Shown in pieces: positions 61,953-64,000 of a stretch of DNA of 64,000 nt; positions within the stretch are counted from its first letter, which is position 1; each line of letters opens with the position of its first letter. The position numbers were made by a program, and so were the translations under genes. Under the pieces are notes generated by a model. The model was not told where the DNA came from, searched no databases, and worked only from the letters and a program-made list of their open reading frames with translations. The DNA is from an uncultured Clostridia bacterium (lineage in GTDB: Bacteria > Bacillota > Clostridia > Christensenellales > Borkfalkiaceae): assembly GCA_944368925.1 (NCBI GenBank), contig CALVXG010000007.1, positions 1 to 64,000 of the forward strand, written 5' to 3'.

Positions 61953-63374
61953 ATGCAGTTACAGAAATTAGAGCGGAAGGACATAGAGAAGTTATTGCCA
62001 TATTTTCGGAATCAAGGCACGCACATATCGAATTATTCGGCGGGGAGTCTGTTCATGTGGAACAAGTACTTATCGACGATGTACGCGGAAGAAGAGGGAT
62101 GTTTGGTATTGTGTGACAGGTATGTAGGGAACCGATATTTTTACTGGCCGTTATCGAAGGACGGGGATGCGGCGGCGGAAGAGCGGGTCGCGGAGAAGAT
62201 CGAGAAATTTTGTCGGGAGAATTATATACGGTTGCATTTTACGGCGGTGCCGCGGGAGCGGTTAAGCGGGCTGGTACTGCGGTACGGGTCGGAGGTGCAT
62301 GTATCGGACATACGCAAGTGGCGCGATTATCTGTACAATGCGCAGGATTTTATACAATATCCGGGCGGGAAATACAGCGGTCAGCGGAATCATGTAAACA
62401 AGTTCAAGAAGAACAATCCGGATTATACGTTTGCGCGGTACACGGTGGCGGACAGGGCGGAGACGGAAGCGTTTTTGCGGGAGATCGCGAAGGTGCAGAC
62501 GGAGAAAGAGGAAACGTTGGCGGCGGAGGAGATGCGGGGTGTATTTGAGATTCTGCCGAAGATGGAAGAACTCGGACTGTTTGGCGGGATATTGCGCGCG
62601 GGCGGAGAGATGGTGGCGTTTTCGGTGGGCGAATATTGCGGGGACATGCTGGTGGTGCATATCGAGAAGGCGAAGCGCGGCGTAGCGGGAGCGTATCCGA
62701 CGGTGGCGCAGTTGTTTGCGAAGGAATATTGCAACGAGCGAACGAAATATATCAACCGAGAAGACGATTCGGGGGATGCGGGACTGCGCAAGTCGAAATT
62801 GCAGTATTTGCCGGTGCAGGTGGTGGACAAATACAATCTGGCGGTAAGGCGCACGTTTGACGCGGTATCGGACTATCCGCACATCAAGACATTGCGGCTG
62901 GAGCTGAAGGGGATTGCGGACGAAGACGCATCGGACTTTGCGCGGCTTGCGCGGGACGAGGAATTGAACCGTTACTGGGGGTATGACTGGCGCGAGAACG
63001 CGACGGAAGAAAACCCCGCGGATGCGTGGTTTTTGCAGGACGTACGCAAAGATTTCAAGCAAAAGAACGAGTTGCCGCTGGGCGTATACTTTGAAAACAA
63101 GCTGGTGGGGGAAGTCGTATTGCACAATTTCGGGTATCAGTCGGAGGCTGAGATCGGGATGCGGATCCTGCCCGAATGGCAGGGCAGGGGCTTTGCGCGC
63201 GAATCGCTGATCGCCATGATGGAGTACGGATTCATGAAGCTGAGTCTGGAAAAAATCGAAGCCAAGTGCTATAAAGAGAATACGGTATCGGCTTATACGC
63301 TGAAGGCGGCGGGGATGCGTCCGTGCGGGGAAGACGATATGTATTATTATTTTTATAAAACGCCGTCCATGTAA
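61953..63374 (+). CDS. DUF2156 (LPG-synthase-C-like) protein fused to a GNAT acetyltransferase
   Basis: A 473-residue cytoplasmic protein. Residues about 1-300 match the DUF2156/phosphatidylglycerol-lysyltransferase C-terminal fold: FRNQGTHISNYSAGSLFMWN, then GGKYSGQRNHVNKFKKNNPDY and EDDSGDAGLRKSKLQYLPVQVVDKY. Residues about 305-470 are a RimJ/RimL-type GNAT domain with the acetyl-CoA loop RILPEWQGRGFARESL and KCYKENTVSAYTLKAAGM. There are no TM segments, so lipid lysylation in the usual manner is unlikely. It may transfer aminoacyl and acetyl groups to the same or linked targets. GAGGAG before ATG. Confidence 0.88.
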   Translation: MQLQKLERKDIEKLLPYFRNQGTHISNYSAGSLFMWNKYLSTMYAEEEGCLVLCDRYVGNRYFYWPLSKDGDAAAEERVAEKIEKFCRENYIRLHFTAVPRERLSGLVLRYGSEVHVSDIRKWRDYLYNAQDFIQYPGGKYSGQRNHVNKFKKNNPDYTFARYTVADRAETEAFLREIAKVQTEKEETLAAEEMRGVFEILPKMEELGLFGGILRAGGEMVAFSVGEYCGDMLVVHIEKAKRGVAGAYPTVAQLFAKEYCNERTKYINREDDSGDAGLRKSKLQYLPVQVVDKYNLAVRRTFDAVSDYPHIKTLRLELKGIADEDASDFARLARDEELNRYWGYDWRENATEENPADAWFLQDVRKDFKQKNELPLGVYFENKLVGEVVLHNFGYQSEAEIGMRILPEWQGRGFARESLIAMMEYGFMKLSLEKIEAKCYKENTVSAYTLKAAGMRPCGEDDMYYYFYKTPSM

Positions 63375-63459
63375 ATATTTTGTAAAAAATAACAAAAATT
63401 CCACTGATTTAGGTTGATTTTGGCGGGAAAAAGTGATAGAATAAACACGAAATAACCGC

Positions 63460-63484
63460 AAGACAGCCGCGGCTGTCTTTTTTG
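63460..63484 (+). terminator. DUF2156-GNAT gene terminator
   Basis: The stem AAGACAGCCG / CGGCTGTCTT is followed by TTTTTG. Confidence 0.82.
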
Positions 63485-63548
63485 CACAAGCAAAAAAGAC
63501 GCGATCTAACGGCGAAAAAGCGGAAAAAACAAAAAGGAGAGTAAAAGT

Positions 63549-64000
63549 ATGGCAAAGAAGCTGAAAAGAGCATTTACGATCGTAGAACTTGTGATCGTGA
63601 TTGCGGTGATCGCGATTCTGGCGGCGGTGCTGATCCCGACGTTCACGACGCTGATCGACAAAGCGAACCAGTCGGCGGACACGTCGAACGTAAAGAACAT
63701 GAACACGATTTTGTCTATGGACGAAACGACGAACGGGAAACCGAAGACGATGCACGACGCAGTGAAAGTGATCCGTGAAGGCGGATACGATCTGGAGAAG
63801 CTGACGCCGACGGGGCAGGGATATGATATCGTATGGGACCAGGACGCGAACAGACTGCTGATGGTGAACGGGGATGAAGTAATTTTCGGCGAGACGGAAA
63901 AGAACGCAAACGAAAAGCATCTTTGGGTAGTGGTCGACAGTGCGGAAAAGATCGCGGCAACGGGTTACAGCGTATATCTGACGGATGTTTTTGAGGGCAC
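63549..64000 (+). CDS. type IV pilin-like / pseudopilin protein, 3' end outside window
   Basis: An open frame running off the window edge (150 residues visible). It begins MAKKLKRAFTIVELVIVIAV, a prepilin-type N-terminus: short basic leader, processing site, Glu at +5 and a hydrophobic helix to about residue 33. The residue before FT is Ala instead of the usual Gly. The following soluble part (LIDKANQSADTSNVKNMNTILS, then a Lys/Asp-rich domain) has no recognised fold. Such pilin-leader surface proteins are frequent in gut Clostridia. AAAAAGGAGAG lies 8 nt before ATG 63549. Confidence 0.88.
   Translation, partial: MAKKLKRAFTIVELVIVIAVIAILAAVLIPTFTTLIDKANQSADTSNVKNMNTILSMDETTNGKPKTMHDAVKVIREGGYDLEKLTPTGQGYDIVWDQDANRLLMVNGDEVIFGETEKNANEKHLWVVVDSAEKIAATGYSVYLTDVFEG

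Noticed and set aside
1..64000. tRNA genes and classical riboswitches (TPP, SAM, FMN, fluoride and others)
   Set aside because: I found no convincing T-loop/acceptor pattern or riboswitch core by eye. A covariance search could still find some.
1..64000. Prophage, integrated plasmid or defence island
   Set aside because: No integrase, structural phage, restriction, toxin-antitoxin or transposase gene was recognised. The window is housekeeping plus origin DNA.

Overview
The window looks like a replication-origin-proximal piece of a Firmicutes (Clostridia-type) chromosome. The evidence is a 16S rRNA 5' end, soj/spo0J-type parA-parB, a perfect parS site, two clusters of DnaA boxes, dnaN, rpmH-rnpA-yidD-yidC-jag, rsmG, a YyaC-type sporulation protein, and almost uniformly sigma-A-like promoters (TTGACA, 17 bp, TATAAT). 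Genes are GC-moderate while the gaps are AT-rich or made of short tandem repeats. I cannot name the species; an uncultured spore-lineage Clostridia (Christensenellales-like) is only a guess.

Layout. 1-0.85 kb: 16S rRNA start on the minus strand with three tandem promoters. 1.1-6.1 kb: a small membrane protein, then parB, parA and ftsH on the minus strand. 6.1-12.4 kb: a 6.3-kb stretch with no credible gene. Its base skew flips near 9 kb, it holds four parS-like palindromes (9.35-10.04 kb) and an iteron-like AGCGCA array (10.6-11.2 kb), and it ends in a DnaA-box cluster (12.0-12.35 kb); I read it as oriC. 12.4-23 kb: yyaC, a sparse repeat-rich gap, an aldehyde dehydrogenase, a divergent pair of zinc-ribbon membrane modules (one with an SPFH protein) and a lipoprotein. 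23.3-29.5 kb: a minus-strand block with a MATE transporter and dnaN-rpmH-rnpA-yidD-yidC-jag, but no dnaA. 29.6-29.9 kb: a second DnaA-box cluster. 30.3-38.5 kb: rsmG, an NfeD-like/flotillin pair, a SLOG protein, feoA-feoA-feoB plus a Cys-rich partner, an Xre regulator and a small hypothetical. 38.9-43.3 kb: an RlmI-type methyltransferase, then dxs with a DUF368 lipid-carrier translocase. 43.6-52.6 kb: a contiguous phosphate regulon (pstS-C-A-B-phoU, a Na/Pi cotransporter, a PhoP/PhoR-like pair). 52.9-57.3 kb: an anaerobic ribonucleotide reductase module (nrdD with a fused glutaredoxin-like domain, trxB, nrdG) with NrdR boxes. 57.5-64 kb: an HtrA-like lipoprotein, a membrane pyrophosphatase, a DUF2156-GNAT fusion and the start of a type IV pilin-like protein.

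How they work together. ParA/ParB with the parS cluster segregate the origin, and DnaA boxes mark initiation. RnpA, YidC and Jag serve RNA processing, membrane insertion and RNA binding. Dxs makes isoprenoid precursors and the DUF368 protein probably recycles undecaprenyl phosphate. The pst and cotransporter promoters share one PhoP-box geometry and lie beside the likely controlling two-component system.

Most notable: a PstS whose two halves are in circularly permuted order; the parS plus AGCGCA plus DnaA-box region; a 34-bp exact repeat shared by rnpA and the RlmI-type gene; the NrdD-glutaredoxin fusion beside trxB; a YidC with a large extracytoplasmic insertion; an apparent ATA start in the aldehyde dehydrogenase; and about ten unrelated minisatellites in intergenic gaps.
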